Counted from the stretch's first letter, positions 1 to 9,583 are shown. The stretch is DNA of 64,000 bases from an uncultured Clostridia bacterium (GCA_947624005.1 CANQHV010000002.1:124001-188000); one strand, 5' to 3'. Notes: a model not told the origin generated them from the letters alone. A program made the numbers and translations.

Positions 1-591
1 ATCAATCTTTTAATGAGGTTTTACGAACCCGATTCGGGCAAAATTACGGTGGACGGCAACGATATTTTAAACGTTACCCGCAAATCTCTCCGCGAAAATT
101 ACGGTATGGTTTTGCAGGACGTCTGGCTTAAAAGCGGCACAATCAAAGAAAATATCGCCCTCGGGAAACCCGACGCCTCCGACGACGAAATTATCGCGGC
201 GGCGAAAGCGGCGCGCGCGCACAACTTTATAATGCAGACGCCCGACGGTTACGATACGGTGATAAACGAAGAGGGCGGCAACCTTTCGCAGGGACAGAAA
301 CAGCTTTTAAGCATAACGCGGATAATGCTGTGTCTGCCGCCGATGCTTATTCTCGACGAGGCGACTTCGTCCATCGATACGCGCACGGAAATTGAAATTC
401 AGAAAGCGTTTTCGCGCCTTATGCAGGGGCGGACGAGCTTTATTGTCGCGCACCGACTTTCGACCGTCAAAGAGGCGGATTTGATTCTTGTAATGAACGA
501 CGGCAAGATAGTCGAGCAGGGCGTACATTCCGAACTTTTAAAACTCGGCGGGTTTTACAGTAAACTGTATAACAGCCAATTTGCAATATAA
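1..591 (+). CDS. ABC exporter, C-terminal ATP-binding half (5' truncated)
   Basis: The reading frame is open from the first base, so this is the end of a longer gene. It is the nucleotide-binding domain of an exporter-type ABC transporter. The Walker A loop lies off the left edge; visible are the Q-loop region (MVLQDVWL), the signature LSQGQKQL, Walker B MLILDEATSSID and the switch histidine in IVAHRLSTV. This arrangement is that of MsbA/BmrA-like exporters in which a membrane domain is fused in front. The substrate cannot be told. An ABC-F gene follows after 19 nt and a short ribosome-binding site. Confidence 0.9.
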   Translation: MNLLMRFYEPDSGKITVDGNDILNVTRKSLRENYGMVLQDVWLKSGTIKENIALGKPDASDDEIIAAAKAARAHNFIMQTPDGYDTVINEEGGNLSQGQKQLLSITRIMLCLPPMLILDEATSSIDTRTEIEIQKAFSRLMQGRTSFIVAHRLSTVKEADLILVMNDGKIVEQGVHSELLKLGGFYSKLYNSQFAI

Positions 592-610
592 ATCTTAAAC
601 GAGGAAAAAT

Positions 611-2188
611 ATGTTACAGGTCAACAACGTTTCGCTTCAATACGGAAGCAAAAAGCTGTTTGAGGAAGTCAACCTCAAATTTACAAAGGGCAACTGTTAC
701 GGTATTATCGGCGCAAACGGCGCGGGTAAGTCTACTTTTTTAAAAGTTTTAAGCGGCGAAATCGAACCTAATAAGGGCGACGTAACGCTTGACAAGACCG
801 AAAGAATGTCCGTTTTGCAACAGAACCAGAACGCTTTCGACAACGTGAACGTTCTGCGCGCCGTTATGCTCGGGCACAAGCGCCTTGTCGATATAATGGA
901 CGAAAAAGACGCGCTGTATGCAAAACCCGATTTTTCGGACGAGGACGGCGTGCGCGCAAGCGAACTCGAAAGCGAATTTGCCGAACTCGGCGGATGGGAA
1001 GCGGAGTACGAGGCGCAAACTCTTCTCAACGAGCTCGATATAGGCGAAGAATTTTATTATACGAAGATGTCTGACCTCGACGCCAAGCGTAAAGTCAAAG
1101 TGCTGCTGGCGCAGGCGCTTTTCGGCAACCCCGACGTATTACTGCTTGACGAGCCGACGAACAACCTCGACATAAAGACGACGCGCTGGCTTGAAAATTA
1201 TCTTCTCGACTTCGAAAATACCATAATTATCGTTTCGCATAACAGACACTTTCTGAATAAAGTTTGTACGCATATCTGCGATGTGGACTACGGTAAAATC
1301 TCAATGACTTTGGGTAACTACGATTTCTGGTACGAAACGAGCCAGCTCATTGCCCGTCAGCAACGCGACCAGAACAAAAAGAACGAACAGCGTGCGAAAG
1401 AACTTCAAGACTTTATCGCCCGTTTTGCCGCCAACGCGTCAAAATCGCGGCAGGCGACTTCGAGGAAGAAAGAGCTTGAAAAACTTACAATTGCCGACTT
1501 TAAACCGTCGCTCAGAAAATACCCGTTTATCGACTTCAAATTCGAACGCGAAATAGGCAACGATATTCTGATGGTGGAAGGACTTACCAAAAAAGGATTT
1601 TTCGAGGACGTGTCGTTTACCGTGCAGAAAGACGAAAAAATAGGTATCGTAAGCGACAAAAGTACGGTAATTTCCATGCTTTACGATATTCTTGCGGGAA
1701 AAGTTCAGCCCGATTCGGGTACGGTAAAGTGGGGCAAGACCATTTCGGTCAGCTACTTCCCCGAAAACAACTCGGAGTATTTCCAAGGGTGCGATTTGTC
1801 GCTTGTGGATTGGCTTAGCCAATTTTCGAAAGACCATTACGAAGAGTACCTGCGCGGCTGGCTGGGCAGAATGCTTTTTTCGGGCGAAGAGGCTTTAAAA
1901 CAGGCAAAAGTCCTTTCGGGCGGCGAGAAAGTAAGGTGTATGCTTGCCAAAATGATGCTCGAAGGCAGTAATTTTCTGATTTTCGACGAGCCGACAAACC
2001 ATCTCGACCTCGAATCGATTACTTCGCTTAACAACGGTATGAAAAACTTCAAGGGCTGTATGCTTTTCACTTCGCACGACCAGGAGCTTATGAATACCGT
2101 TTCAAACAGGATAATCGAGATAAACGGCACCAAAAAATTCGATAAAAACGTATCTTACGACGAATATCTCGATATAGTTACACAGTGA
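611..2188 (+). CDS. ABC-F family ATPase, YbiT-like
   Basis: A soluble protein of 525 residues with two ATP-binding cassettes and no membrane segment, the plan of ABC-F proteins that act on the ribosome. The first cassette has a clean Walker A (GANGAGKST, about residue 35) and Walker B (LLLDEPTNNLD) but a degenerate signature (MSDLDAKRK), as in E. coli YbiT. A charged linker carries the ANASKSRQATSR motif typical of YbiT-like members. The second cassette has a good signature (LSGGEK) and Walker B (IFDEPTNHLD), but its P-loop is shortened to GIVSDKST and lacks the glycine before the lysine. Function is probably translation-related; resistance cannot be inferred. Confidence 0.88.
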   Translation: MLQVNNVSLQYGSKKLFEEVNLKFTKGNCYGIIGANGAGKSTFLKVLSGEIEPNKGDVTLDKTERMSVLQQNQNAFDNVNVLRAVMLGHKRLVDIMDEKDALYAKPDFSDEDGVRASELESEFAELGGWEAEYEAQTLLNELDIGEEFYYTKMSDLDAKRKVKVLLAQALFGNPDVLLLDEPTNNLDIKTTRWLENYLLDFENTIIIVSHNRHFLNKVCTHICDVDYGKISMTLGNYDFWYETSQLIARQQRDQNKKNEQRAKELQDFIARFAANASKSRQATSRKKELEKLTIADFKPSLRKYPFIDFKFEREIGNDILMVEGLTKKGFFEDVSFTVQKDEKIGIVSDKSTVISMLYDILAGKVQPDSGTVKWGKTISVSYFPENNSEYFQGCDLSLVDWLSQFSKDHYEEYLRGWLGRMLFSGEEALKQAKVLSGGEKVRCMLAKMMLEGSNFLIFDEPTNHLDLESITSLNNGMKNFKGCMLFTSHDQELMNTVSNRIIEINGTKKFDKNVSYDEYLDIVTQ

Positions 2189-2268
2189 CATTTCGCAAAA
2201 TACGACATATTATTTTACAAATAGACAAAATTATTGTAAATATTTTGTAATTTATTTTACAAAAATAC

Positions 2269-2297
2269 TTTACAGTATAAATTTATAGTGTTATAAT
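2269..2297 (+). promoter_or_regulatory. sigma-A-type promoter of the Spo0A-like gene
   Basis: TTTACA (2269-2274) and TATAAT (2292-2297) are separated by exactly 17 nt, 40 nt before the start codon. A ribosome-binding site (AGGGGT) precedes the ATG at 2337. Just upstream (2238-2268) lie imperfect inverted copies of TTTTGTAA/TTTACAAAA that overlap the -35 side and could be an operator. Confidence 0.7.
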
Positions 2298-2336
2298 GAT
2301 TTTACTGTAGAAAAACCACAAAAAAGGGGTAAAACC

Positions 2337-3110
2337 ATGATTAACACCAACGTACTTATTTTTGAAACGAACGGCGATTTTGCGGAAGAATTGAAAGGGC
2401 AGTTCGAAAACGCGGAGGGATATGTCGTTTGCGGAACGGCAAGCGACGGCAAAAATGCGATAAGGCTTATCGAAAGCGTGCGTCCCGATATTATAATAAC
2501 GAATTTAATGCTTACCGATATCGACGGTATAGGAATAATCGACAGAGCGTTGCAGATATGTCCCGAATGTCTTGTTTTCGTTATTTCCAATATTCCGGGC
2601 GACATTGTAGTGAACACGGTGATATCGCACGGGGCTACATATTACTTTGTAAAGCCGACGGCGGCGGACGTTATTGTGTCGCGCGTTGTCGATATGTATA
2701 ACGTAAAGTCGCAAAAAGATTTGCCGTCGCCCGCCGATAAGCGCGAAAAGCGCAAGCCCGCTTCGCTGGACGAGAGGATAAGTAATATCTTTATAACGAT
2801 AGGCATACCGCCGCATATAAAGGGGTTCACTTACCTGCGCGAGGGTATAAAGATGGCGGTGAACGACAATACGATAATAAACAGAGTGACCAAAGAACTG
2901 TACCCCAAAATCGGCGAAAAGTTCGGCACTACCGCAAGCAAAGTCGAAAGGGCGATACGTCACGCAATAGAAGTTGCGTGGAACCGCGGCAGAACGGACG
3001 CGATAAGTTCTATTTTCGGCGCAAGGGTGTACATAGGCAGCGAACGCCCGACAAACAGCGAGTTTATCGCGCTTGTGGCAGACAAGCTGTCGCTTGAAAA
3101 TCTGACTTAA
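2337..3110 (+). CDS. spo0A: Spo0A-like response regulator with altered receiver
   Basis: 257 residues, the normal Spo0A length. The C-terminal DNA-binding domain (about residues 145-257) is unmistakable: it has GIPPHIKGF, YLREGIKM, TTASKVERAIRHAIEVAW and PTNSEFIALVADKL. In B. subtilis this domain binds 0A boxes and commits the cell to sporulation. The N-terminal receiver keeps the fold and the conserved lysine (FVKP), but the phosphorylated Asp56 is Asn56 (context ITNLML, codon 2502-2504), and the acidic pair near residue 10 reads Glu-Thr. It may therefore act without phosphorylation or be controlled otherwise. It has its own promoter and terminator and is followed by c-di-GMP genes. It is not beside spoIVB (46.1 kb), where spo0A usually lies, so a second, canonical copy elsewhere is possible. 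Confidence 0.88.
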   Translation: MINTNVLIFETNGDFAEELKGQFENAEGYVVCGTASDGKNAIRLIESVRPDIIITNLMLTDIDGIGIIDRALQICPECLVFVISNIPGDIVVNTVISHGATYYFVKPTAADVIVSRVVDMYNVKSQKDLPSPADKREKRKPASLDERISNIFITIGIPPHIKGFTYLREGIKMAVNDNTIINRVTKELYPKIGEKFGTTASKVERAIRHAIEVAWNRGRTDAISSIFGARVYIGSERPTNSEFIALVADKLSLENLT

Positions 3111-3124
3111 AACGGTAAATACGG

Positions 3125-3166
3125 CGGCGACCCACGCAAAGTTGCGCGGGTCGCCGTTTTTATCAA
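3125..3166 (+). terminator. Rho-independent terminator after the Spo0A-like gene
   Basis: A 13-bp stem with one mismatch (CGGCGACCCACGC against GCGCGGGTCGCCG) is followed by TTTTTAT, 14 nt after the stop codon. Confidence 0.8.
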
Positions 3167-3394
3167 AAATATCAATATATATTGTCACTTTTTAAAAACT
3201 TAAGGTAAAATCAACGCGTTTATAACGCTTAATATTCATATTTTTACCGATAAAATGCGCTTTTTCCCCGCGCCGCAAAATGCGCGGCGCGGGAAAATTA
3301 ATCGGGCGAAAATAATCGCAGTTTTTGATTTTTTCGGTCGGATTTCGGGTTTTTTAAAAATTCAATGTTCGTATATGACAATTAATTTTAGTTA
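3167..3394. other. Intergenic region with a GC-rich hairpin
   Basis: No coding sequence is visible here. The stretch is AT-rich except for a perfect 10-bp stem, CCCGCGCCGC/GCGGCGCGGG, at about 3267-3293, flanked by T-rich and A-rich arms. Neither strand has a clear U-tract, so its role as a terminator is uncertain. Confidence 0.5.
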
Positions 3395-3423
3395 TTGACA
3401 AATTATAAAATAAAGTATATAAT
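3395..3423 (+). promoter_or_regulatory. Consensus sigma-A promoter of the GGDEF gene
   Basis: A perfect TTGACA (3395-3400), a 17-nt spacer and a perfect TATAAT (3418-3423). It lies 43 nt before the ATG at 3467 and excludes an upstream TTG start, which would fall inside the -35 box. Confidence 0.85.
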
Positions 3424-3466
3424 GAATTATGAGTATAAAACTCAGATTCTTTTTATTGGGGAAAAT

Positions 3467-4585
3467 ATGAATAAAAAAGAAATTAAATCCGAAATGTTGA
3501 AACACTTTCCTTATTTCGACAACTGCGATCCCGAGCGCTGCTGCGACCCTTTGACCGAAGTTTTCAACAGAGAAACCATCAACAAATATATGAAGTATCT
3601 CATAGGCGAGGGGAAGCCTTTTTGTCTGTTCCTCGTCGACGTCGATAACTTCAAATATATAAACGACGGCTACGGTCACAAGGCGGGCGATATGATTCTT
3701 ACCGCCGTGGCGCAGTTTCTTATCGAAACGCTCGGAACGCGCGGCGTAGTAGGCAGGTACGGCGGCGACGAATTCGTTATGGTATGCGAGGGGATAACCG
3801 AGTATAACGACGTATGGAAAGTCGGACACGACATAAATATGTCTATCGGCAATCTCCGCGTACCCGACCTCGACACGCCGTCGATTACCATTACAATGGG
3901 CGTATCGAGATTTCCGCTTGACACGACCGATTTCGACGAACTTTGGAATCTTTCGGACAAAGCGTTGTACAGAGGCAAGACGAAAGGCAGAAACTGCTTT
4001 ATAATTTATCTGCAAAGCAAGCATCAGAATCTCGAACTCCACGGAAAGCGCGATATGATGTTTTCGCCTATGTATCTGCACGCCAAAGTGTTCAACACGC
4101 TTACCGAAACAAAAAATCTTTCGCAGGCGATAAAAAATCAGATGCTGTTTCTTGTGTCGTACCTTATGTACGACCATATGTGCATAGAAACTTCTTCGGG
4201 TATGAAGTTCCGGATTATACATTCGCTTTCTAAGTATAAAGACTTCAAACCCGTAATCTATAACGAACTTGCAAATGTCGTAGACAATACGGGTCTTGTC
4301 CATATAAGCAAAGTAAGCAGTCTTTCGGGCAGCGTTTCCGACAAATTTATGCGCGGACTCGGCGAACAGTGCATAGTTTCCACGCTGTATTGCAGTATAG
4401 ACGCGTTCGGAAAAACTTACGGCTATATCCGTATCGATATGACCGATACGGTAAGAATCTGGCAGAACGACGAAATGAATCTTATCGTTACTACGGCTAA
4501 GGCGATAGGACTTTTATTACACTACAACAAAACCAATATCGACAAACTCGACTTCGGTGGGGTTGAAATAGTAGGTAAAGAATAA
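3467..4585 (+). CDS. Diguanylate cyclase (GGDEF) with C-terminal GAF-like region
   Basis: 372 residues from the ATG at 3467, which has TTGGGGAAAAT before it and sits behind a consensus promoter. The GGDEF domain spans about residues 30-175, with the substrate-binding VDVDNFKYINDGYGH and an intact active-site YGGDEF (residues 98-103), so it should make c-di-GMP from two GTP. The inhibitory RxxD site five residues upstream is absent (GTRG), so simple product inhibition through that site is not expected. The rest (about 190-370) has the pattern of a GAF-type sensor, but this is weak. No signal peptide or membrane segment is seen, so it is cytosolic. It is the only intact GGDEF motif in a cluster with three phosphodiesterase-type genes. 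Confidence 0.88.
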   Translation: MNKKEIKSEMLKHFPYFDNCDPERCCDPLTEVFNRETINKYMKYLIGEGKPFCLFLVDVDNFKYINDGYGHKAGDMILTAVAQFLIETLGTRGVVGRYGGDEFVMVCEGITEYNDVWKVGHDINMSIGNLRVPDLDTPSITITMGVSRFPLDTTDFDELWNLSDKALYRGKTKGRNCFIIYLQSKHQNLELHGKRDMMFSPMYLHAKVFNTLTETKNLSQAIKNQMLFLVSYLMYDHMCIETSSGMKFRIIHSLSKYKDFKPVIYNELANVVDNTGLVHISKVSSLSGSVSDKFMRGLGEQCIVSTLYCSIDAFGKTYGYIRIDMTDTVRIWQNDEMNLIVTTAKAIGLLLHYNKTNIDKLDFGGVEIVGKE

Positions 4586-4656
4586 ATTATTTAAGTTATT
4601 TAAGGACGGGGTGAAGTTTTCTCCTCGTCAATGCTTTTGCGGTAAAAGGTGATTAG

Positions 4657-6174
4657 GTGGCAGCAGTCAAAAACAAAAAACTCAAAATTTTAATTGCCGA
4701 CGATTCCGAAATGAACCGTGCGATTCTCGTCGACATATTAAAGGACAAATACGACGCGGTAGAGGCGGAGGACGGCGCGGAGGCCGTAAAAATTCTGCGC
4801 GCGCACAGCGCCGATATTGCGCTTGTGCTTCTCGATATAAATATGCCGAAACTGAACGGTTTCGACGTACTCGAAGTAATGAACAAAAACAAGTGGATAG
4901 AGGAAATTCCCGTTATAATAATATCCGCCGAAAACGCCTCGTATTTTACCGAACGCGCTTACGCACTCGGCGTAACCGACTACATAAGCCGTCCGTTCGA
5001 CGTTTCCGTCGTTCAGCACAGGGTTATAAACACCCTTATGCTTTACGAAAAGCAGAAAATGCTTATGGACGTAGTTGAGGAACAGATATACCAAAGACAG
5101 AAAAACAATTCCATGATGATAAATATTTTAAGCCACATCGTGGAATTCGGCAATGCGGAAAGCGGTCCTCATATTCAGCATATAAGAATAATCACCGAAA
5201 TTTTACTTAAAGGTCTTAACGAAGTTTCGGACCAATATAATTTTTCTCACGAAGAAATCGCGCTTATATGCACGGCTTCGGCTTTGCACGATATAGGCAA
5301 GGTTTCTATTCCAAGCGAAATTCTCAATAAACCGGGCAGGCTTACCGACGAAGAATTCGCCATAATGAAAACTCACTCGGCAATAGGCGCGTCCATTCTC
5401 GACAAACTGCCGCTTTACAAAGACGAACCGCTTGTCAAAACCGCGCGCGCGATTTGCCGTTGGCACCACGAAAGGTACGACGGAAGAGGATACCCCGACA
5501 GACTGCTCGGCGACGAAATTCCCATTGCGGCGCAGATTGTCGCGCTTGCCGACGTTTACGACGCGTTGACAAGCGAGCGCGTGTACAAGGCGGCGTATTC
5601 TCACGAAAAAGCAATTGAAATGATTAAAAACGGCGAGTGCGGCTCGTTCAATCCCTTGCTTATCAAGGTTTTGGACGTCGTTGCGGACGAGCTGTACGCC
5701 GAGCTTCACAGCGATACGGGCGAAACCGACGACGTCGAAGTCCGTCAGATTACAGCCGAAGTTTTAAGCCAGAAACAGATTTCCGCTTCGGGGCGTACGA
5801 TTGCCCAGCTCGAAAAAGAAAGAAACAAGTATATGATTTTCGCTTCGCTTTCCGACGAAGTGATTTTCGAACTTTCGTATTCGCCTTATATGATAACCTT
5901 TCTCAACGGCGGCGGAAGAAGAGTGGGAACTTCGGAAATTGTGGTAAATCCTTTGGACGACGAAGGGCTTAACAAGTGTTGCGGTAAATCGAGATTGCAA
6001 GACATTGCTCTGCTTTTCAGCCGTACCACGCCCGAAAATCCCACGGTTACTTACGAAGCGGAGATTTTACTTGACAATACGCTTAAAAACTGTAAACTCG
6101 TCGCGCAAACTATGTGGTCGGACGACGAAAAACCCGAAATAGTCGGGGCGGTCGGTAAAATTTCGCCCGTTTAA
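4657..6174 (+). CDS. Response regulator with HD-GYP phosphodiesterase domain
   Basis: 505 residues starting at GTG, with AAAGGTG eight bases upstream. Residues 1-125 are a receiver with the acidic pair ADDS and phospho-acceptor Asp60 (LLDINMP). Residues about 150-340 are an HD-GYP domain: HDIGK (His211-Asp212), the paired histidines HHERYDGRGYP and ADVYDALTS, the metal ligands and motif of enzymes that open c-di-GMP to pGpG or GMP. A further region of about 130 residues at the end resembles no domain I can name. It is followed after 9 nt by an Hpt gene and then a hybrid kinase, so that relay probably feeds its receiver. Confidence 0.9.
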   Translation: MAAVKNKKLKILIADDSEMNRAILVDILKDKYDAVEAEDGAEAVKILRAHSADIALVLLDINMPKLNGFDVLEVMNKNKWIEEIPVIIISAENASYFTERAYALGVTDYISRPFDVSVVQHRVINTLMLYEKQKMLMDVVEEQIYQRQKNNSMMINILSHIVEFGNAESGPHIQHIRIITEILLKGLNEVSDQYNFSHEEIALICTASALHDIGKVSIPSEILNKPGRLTDEEFAIMKTHSAIGASILDKLPLYKDEPLVKTARAICRWHHERYDGRGYPDRLLGDEIPIAAQIVALADVYDALTSERVYKAAYSHEKAIEMIKNGECGSFNPLLIKVLDVVADELYAELHSDTGETDDVEVRQITAEVLSQKQISASGRTIAQLEKERNKYMIFASLSDEVIFELSYSPYMITFLNGGGRRVGTSEIVVNPLDDEGLNKCCGKSRLQDIALLFSRTTPENPTVTYEAEILLDNTLKNCKLVAQTMWSDDEKPEIVGAVGKISPV

Positions 6175-6183
6175 GGAGAAGAT

Positions 6184-6537
6184 ATGACGTTAACAGAGTT
6201 TTACGATACAATCGGCGGCGATTACGGCGGTACCGTCGCCCGTTTTATGGGCGAGGAAAGGGTAATGCGTTTCGCGTTGAAATTCGAAAACGACCCCTCG
6301 TTCGACAAGCTGTGCGAAGCTTTGGAAAACGGAAATGTTTCCGAAGCTTTTATCGCGGCTCACACTTTAAAGGGCGTTTGTCAGAATCTCGGCTTTGACG
6401 GACTTTACAAAGTCGCGTCTGAAATTACCGAAATTCTGCGTGCGGGAAAAACCGATTTGGGCGACCGTATGGACGATTTGAAAGCAAAATACGGCGTCGT
6501 AATAACTGCGATTAAGTCGCTTAAAGAAAATCAATGA
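6184..6537 (+). CDS. Histidine phosphotransfer (Hpt) protein
   Basis: 117 residues forming a single helical Hpt domain. The phosphorylatable histidine is in AAHTLKGVCQNLG, the hallmark motif. Such proteins carry phosphate between a receiver of a hybrid kinase and a receiver of a downstream regulator. It lies between a receiver/HD-GYP gene and a hybrid histidine kinase gene (one base separates it from the latter) and has an AAGGAG ribosome-binding site. A standalone Hpt beside its partners is a strong sign of a multi-step phosphorelay. Confidence 0.88.
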   Translation: MTLTEFYDTIGGDYGGTVARFMGEERVMRFALKFENDPSFDKLCEALENGNVSEAFIAAHTLKGVCQNLGFDGLYKVASEITEILRAGKTDLGDRMDDLKAKYGVVITAIKSLKENQ

Positions 6538-6538
6538 T

Positions 6539-9500
6539 ATGAAAAAAATAAACGTACAAGGTTTGTTGCGAAGATTGTTGCCTGCGGTGGCGGTTATTGC
6601 CGTAATCGTGGTATTTTTCGTGCTGTTTTTCGTGGATAACAATAAAAGAGTAATCGAGCAGAACGCGGAATATGTTTTCGACGTCGCTCAACGCACCGCA
6701 GAAAGAGTGGGAAGCGACCTTACAACAGCCGCGGGAACGCTTATCGACATAGCCGCGCTTTGCGAAGTTCCCGAAGAAAACGACGGTTACCCCGAAAATC
6801 TTAAACCGCTTCTTAATTCGACGTTTTCAAATATCGATTACGTGAACAAAGACGGCGTAATTTTCCGTTCTACGGGAGATAGCAGACAGGGAGTGCAGAA
6901 TCAGGAGTATTATGTACGCGGATTCGAAGGGCACCCCGGAGTTTACGCCGCATTCCGCGAGGATATTCTGGACACAACAAGCGACGAACGCGTGCTTAAC
7001 TTTTATACTCCCGTAAGAAAAGACGGCGAAATTGTGGGCGTACTTGTCGGCAGGTATAACGAAGAAAAAATCCGCAATATGATAGTTTCGACTTTCTTCA
7101 ACGAACCGTCGGCAGTATATCTTTACAGACTCGAATACGAGGACGATAACGCAGACAACGAACTTAACGACGTCAAGCTTATCATGAGCACGGAGGAAAG
7201 CGAAACTCCCGACAGTATTTTTTCGGGTTTGTCCGAGGATAAAGCTGAAAAACTCCGCCGTCAGATTATAGATTTGCGCGCCTCCGATAAGCTCAACGGA
7301 AAACAAGGCTGCATTAATCTTTTGCGCGATACCGAACACGGCAAAGAAAATATCTGTCTTACCTTTGTTCCCGGCGATAACAATGTCCGCCCTTGGCTTA
7401 TAGTCCAGTCTTTCCCCGCGGCGGTTACGGGCAAGATGATACGGGTGTTCAACCTCGAGGGTATGCAGCTCGGACTCGGTCTGTTCTTTGCGCTTGCATT
7501 ATATATATGTATAATACTGATAATCAACTATTTCCAGAATAAAAAGCTTCTCCGCGACAATATAGACAAGAGCTACGTCGTCGACGGACTTACCCAACTT
7601 TACGACAGATTCGTTTATGTAAACCTCGATGAACAGAAGTACAGGTACATAGCGAATACTCTCCCCGACGGCGCGTCGCTTGCGCCCGAGGGCGAATATA
7701 ACGCCTTGGTGTCGCACATAATCGGTCGGTTTAAAGACGGATACGACAAAAAGCGGCTTACGAAAAAACTCACGATTGCCGAAATCAGACACGACCTAAG
7801 CGCGGATGTCAACGAACTCAAATACGAATACCGCACAATTTCGGGCAATTCGAAGTGGGAAGATTTAAGCATAATCTGCCTTTCGCGGAATGAAGAGGGG
7901 CGTGCGACAGCGGTTCTTTTCGCACGTCAGAACATTTCCGACCTTAAAGAGAAAGAGCTGCAAAGTCAGGCGCTTTTGAAAGAGGCGTTAAGCGCGGCGG
8001 AGGACGCGAACAGGGCGAAGAGCGACTTCTTGTCGAATATGTCGCACGATATCCGCACGCCTATGAACGCGGTAATAGGCTTTTCCACGCTCCTCGAACG
8101 CAACGCCGACAGCCCCGAAAAAGTCAAGGAGTATACCCGCAAAATCAAGGCTTCGGGTCAGCATCTTCTCGGGCTTATTAACGACGTTCTCGATATGAGC
8201 AAGATAGAAAGCGGAAAAATCACCCTTAACGTTTCCGAATTCAATATGTCGGAACTCCTCGACGAGGTAAGTTCGGTTATATCGCCGCAGGCAAAGGCGA
8301 AGAATCAAGTGTTCCGTATGAACACTTATGCTCTGCGCCACGAAAATTACTTCGGCGACAAATTGAGAATAAGTCAGATACTTATAAACGTGCTTTCGAA
8401 CGCGGTTAAATATACGGGCGAGGGCGGCGAAATCAACTTTACGATACGTCCCCGCGACAAAGTTTCGGACAATTTCGACAGCCTTGTATTCACCGTCAAA
8501 GACAACGGCATAGGAATGAGCGAGGAATTCCTCAAAGTAGTGTACGAACCTTTCGAACGCGAAGATACCACATTATCTTCCAAAATTCAGGGTTCGGGCT
8601 TGGGAATGGCTATTACCAAAAACCTTGTAGACCTTATGGGCGGTTCAATCGACGTAAAGAGCAAGCTCGGCGAGGGCACGACTTTCACCATAAACCTCGA
8701 ACTTCATTTCGCGGAAAAAACGGAAGACGGCGAGTTCTGGAATGAATACGGCATAAAGCGCGTGCTTGTCGTGGACGACGAACAAGACGTCTGCGAAAAC
8801 GTTTCCGAACTTCTTAAATTGAGCGGAGTAAACGTAGAATACCGCCTTGACGGACATTCCGCATACGACGAGGTTAAAAAATCGGTTGCGGACGGCAATC
8901 CTTACGACGTTGTGCTTATCGACCTTAAAATGCCCGAAATCGACGGCGTTGAAACGGCGCGTCTTTTGCGCCGCGAGTTGGGTTCGCGCGCTTCCGTGCT
9001 TATTCTTACGGCATACGATTGGGAAAGCGTCGAAATCGAGGCGGGGAACGCGGGCGTTGACGCCTTTATGGCTAAACCGTTCTTCGTTTCCACGTTCAAG
9101 CAAACGCTTGCAAGGGTGCGCCGCCATATGGCGACGGTAGTCGAAACGCCGCGCGAGGAAAACGACGTTCTGAAAGGAATGAAATTCCTCGTGGCGGAAG
9201 ACAACGATATAAACGCCGAAATTATAAGCGAATTGCTCGAAATTTCGGGCGCAAAATGCACGCTTGCCGAAAACGGCAAAGTTGCTTTGGAAAAGTTCGA
9301 AAAAAGCCTTATGGGCACTTACGATATGATTCTTATGGACATTCAGATGCCCGTAATGAACGGCTACGAGGCGACGCGCGCAATCCGTGCGTGCAGGCAC
9401 CCCGATGCAAAGAAGATACCCATTGCCGCTATGACGGCAAACGCGTTTGCGGACGACGTAAAACGCGCGTTAAACTCGGGAATGGACGCGCACATCGCGA

Positions 9501-9562
9501 AGCCCGTTTCAATGGACGTTTTGCGCGCAACGATTATCAAGCTTAAAGAAAAAAAGCAATAA
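6539..9562 (+). CDS. Membrane hybrid histidine kinase with two receivers
   Basis: 1007 residues. A membrane segment at about 15-33 and a second at about 308-332 bracket an extracytoplasmic sensor of some 275 residues with the look of a Cache domain. A cytoplasmic linker, probably PAS-like, follows. The HisKA motif SHDIRTPMNAV carries His503; the ATPase domain has the N box (NVLSNAVKYT), DNGIGM and GSGLGMAI. Two receivers follow, with Asp795 (LIDLKMP) and Asp934 (LMDIQMP), each preceded by an intact acidic pair. With the Hpt protein upstream it forms a His-Asp-His-Asp relay, most simply onto the neighbouring receiver/HD-GYP protein. The ligand cannot be read from sequence. Confidence 0.92.
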   Translation: MKKINVQGLLRRLLPAVAVIAVIVVFFVLFFVDNNKRVIEQNAEYVFDVAQRTAERVGSDLTTAAGTLIDIAALCEVPEENDGYPENLKPLLNSTFSNIDYVNKDGVIFRSTGDSRQGVQNQEYYVRGFEGHPGVYAAFREDILDTTSDERVLNFYTPVRKDGEIVGVLVGRYNEEKIRNMIVSTFFNEPSAVYLYRLEYEDDNADNELNDVKLIMSTEESETPDSIFSGLSEDKAEKLRRQIIDLRASDKLNGKQGCINLLRDTEHGKENICLTFVPGDNNVRPWLIVQSFPAAVTGKMIRVFNLEGMQLGLGLFFALALYICIILIINYFQNKKLLRDNIDKSYVVDGLTQLYDRFVYVNLDEQKYRYIANTLPDGASLAPEGEYNALVSHIIGRFKDGYDKKRLTKKLTIAEIRHDLSADVNELKYEYRTISGNSKWEDLSIICLSRNEEGRATAVLFARQNISDLKEKELQSQALLKEALSAAEDANRAKSDFLSNMSHDIRTPMNAVIGFSTLLERNADSPEKVKEYTRKIKASGQHLLGLINDVLDMSKIESGKITLNVSEFNMSELLDEVSSVISPQAKAKNQVFRMNTYALRHENYFGDKLRISQILINVLSNAVKYTGEGGEINFTIRPRDKVSDNFDSLVFTVKDNGIGMSEEFLKVVYEPFEREDTTLSSKIQGSGLGMAITKNLVDLMGGSIDVKSKLGEGTTFTINLELHFAEKTEDGEFWNEYGIKRVLVVDDEQDVCENVSELLKLSGVNVEYRLDGHSAYDEVKKSVADGNPYDVVLIDLKMPEIDGVETARLLRRELGSRASVLILTAYDWESVEIEAGNAGVDAFMAKPFFVSTFKQTLARVRRHMATVVETPREENDVLKGMKFLVAEDNDINAEIISELLEISGAKCTLAENGKVALEKFEKSLMGTYDMILMDIQMPVMNGYEATRAIRACRHPDAKKIPIAAMTANAFADDVKRALNSGMDAHIAKPVSMDVLRATIIKLKEKKQ

Positions 9563-9583
9563 GCGGGGACGGTAAGACTGTAA

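Noticed and set aside
3167..4656. c-di-GMP riboswitch near the cyclase and phosphodiesterase genes
   Set aside because: The leaders show none of the conserved GEMM core words and are mostly too short.
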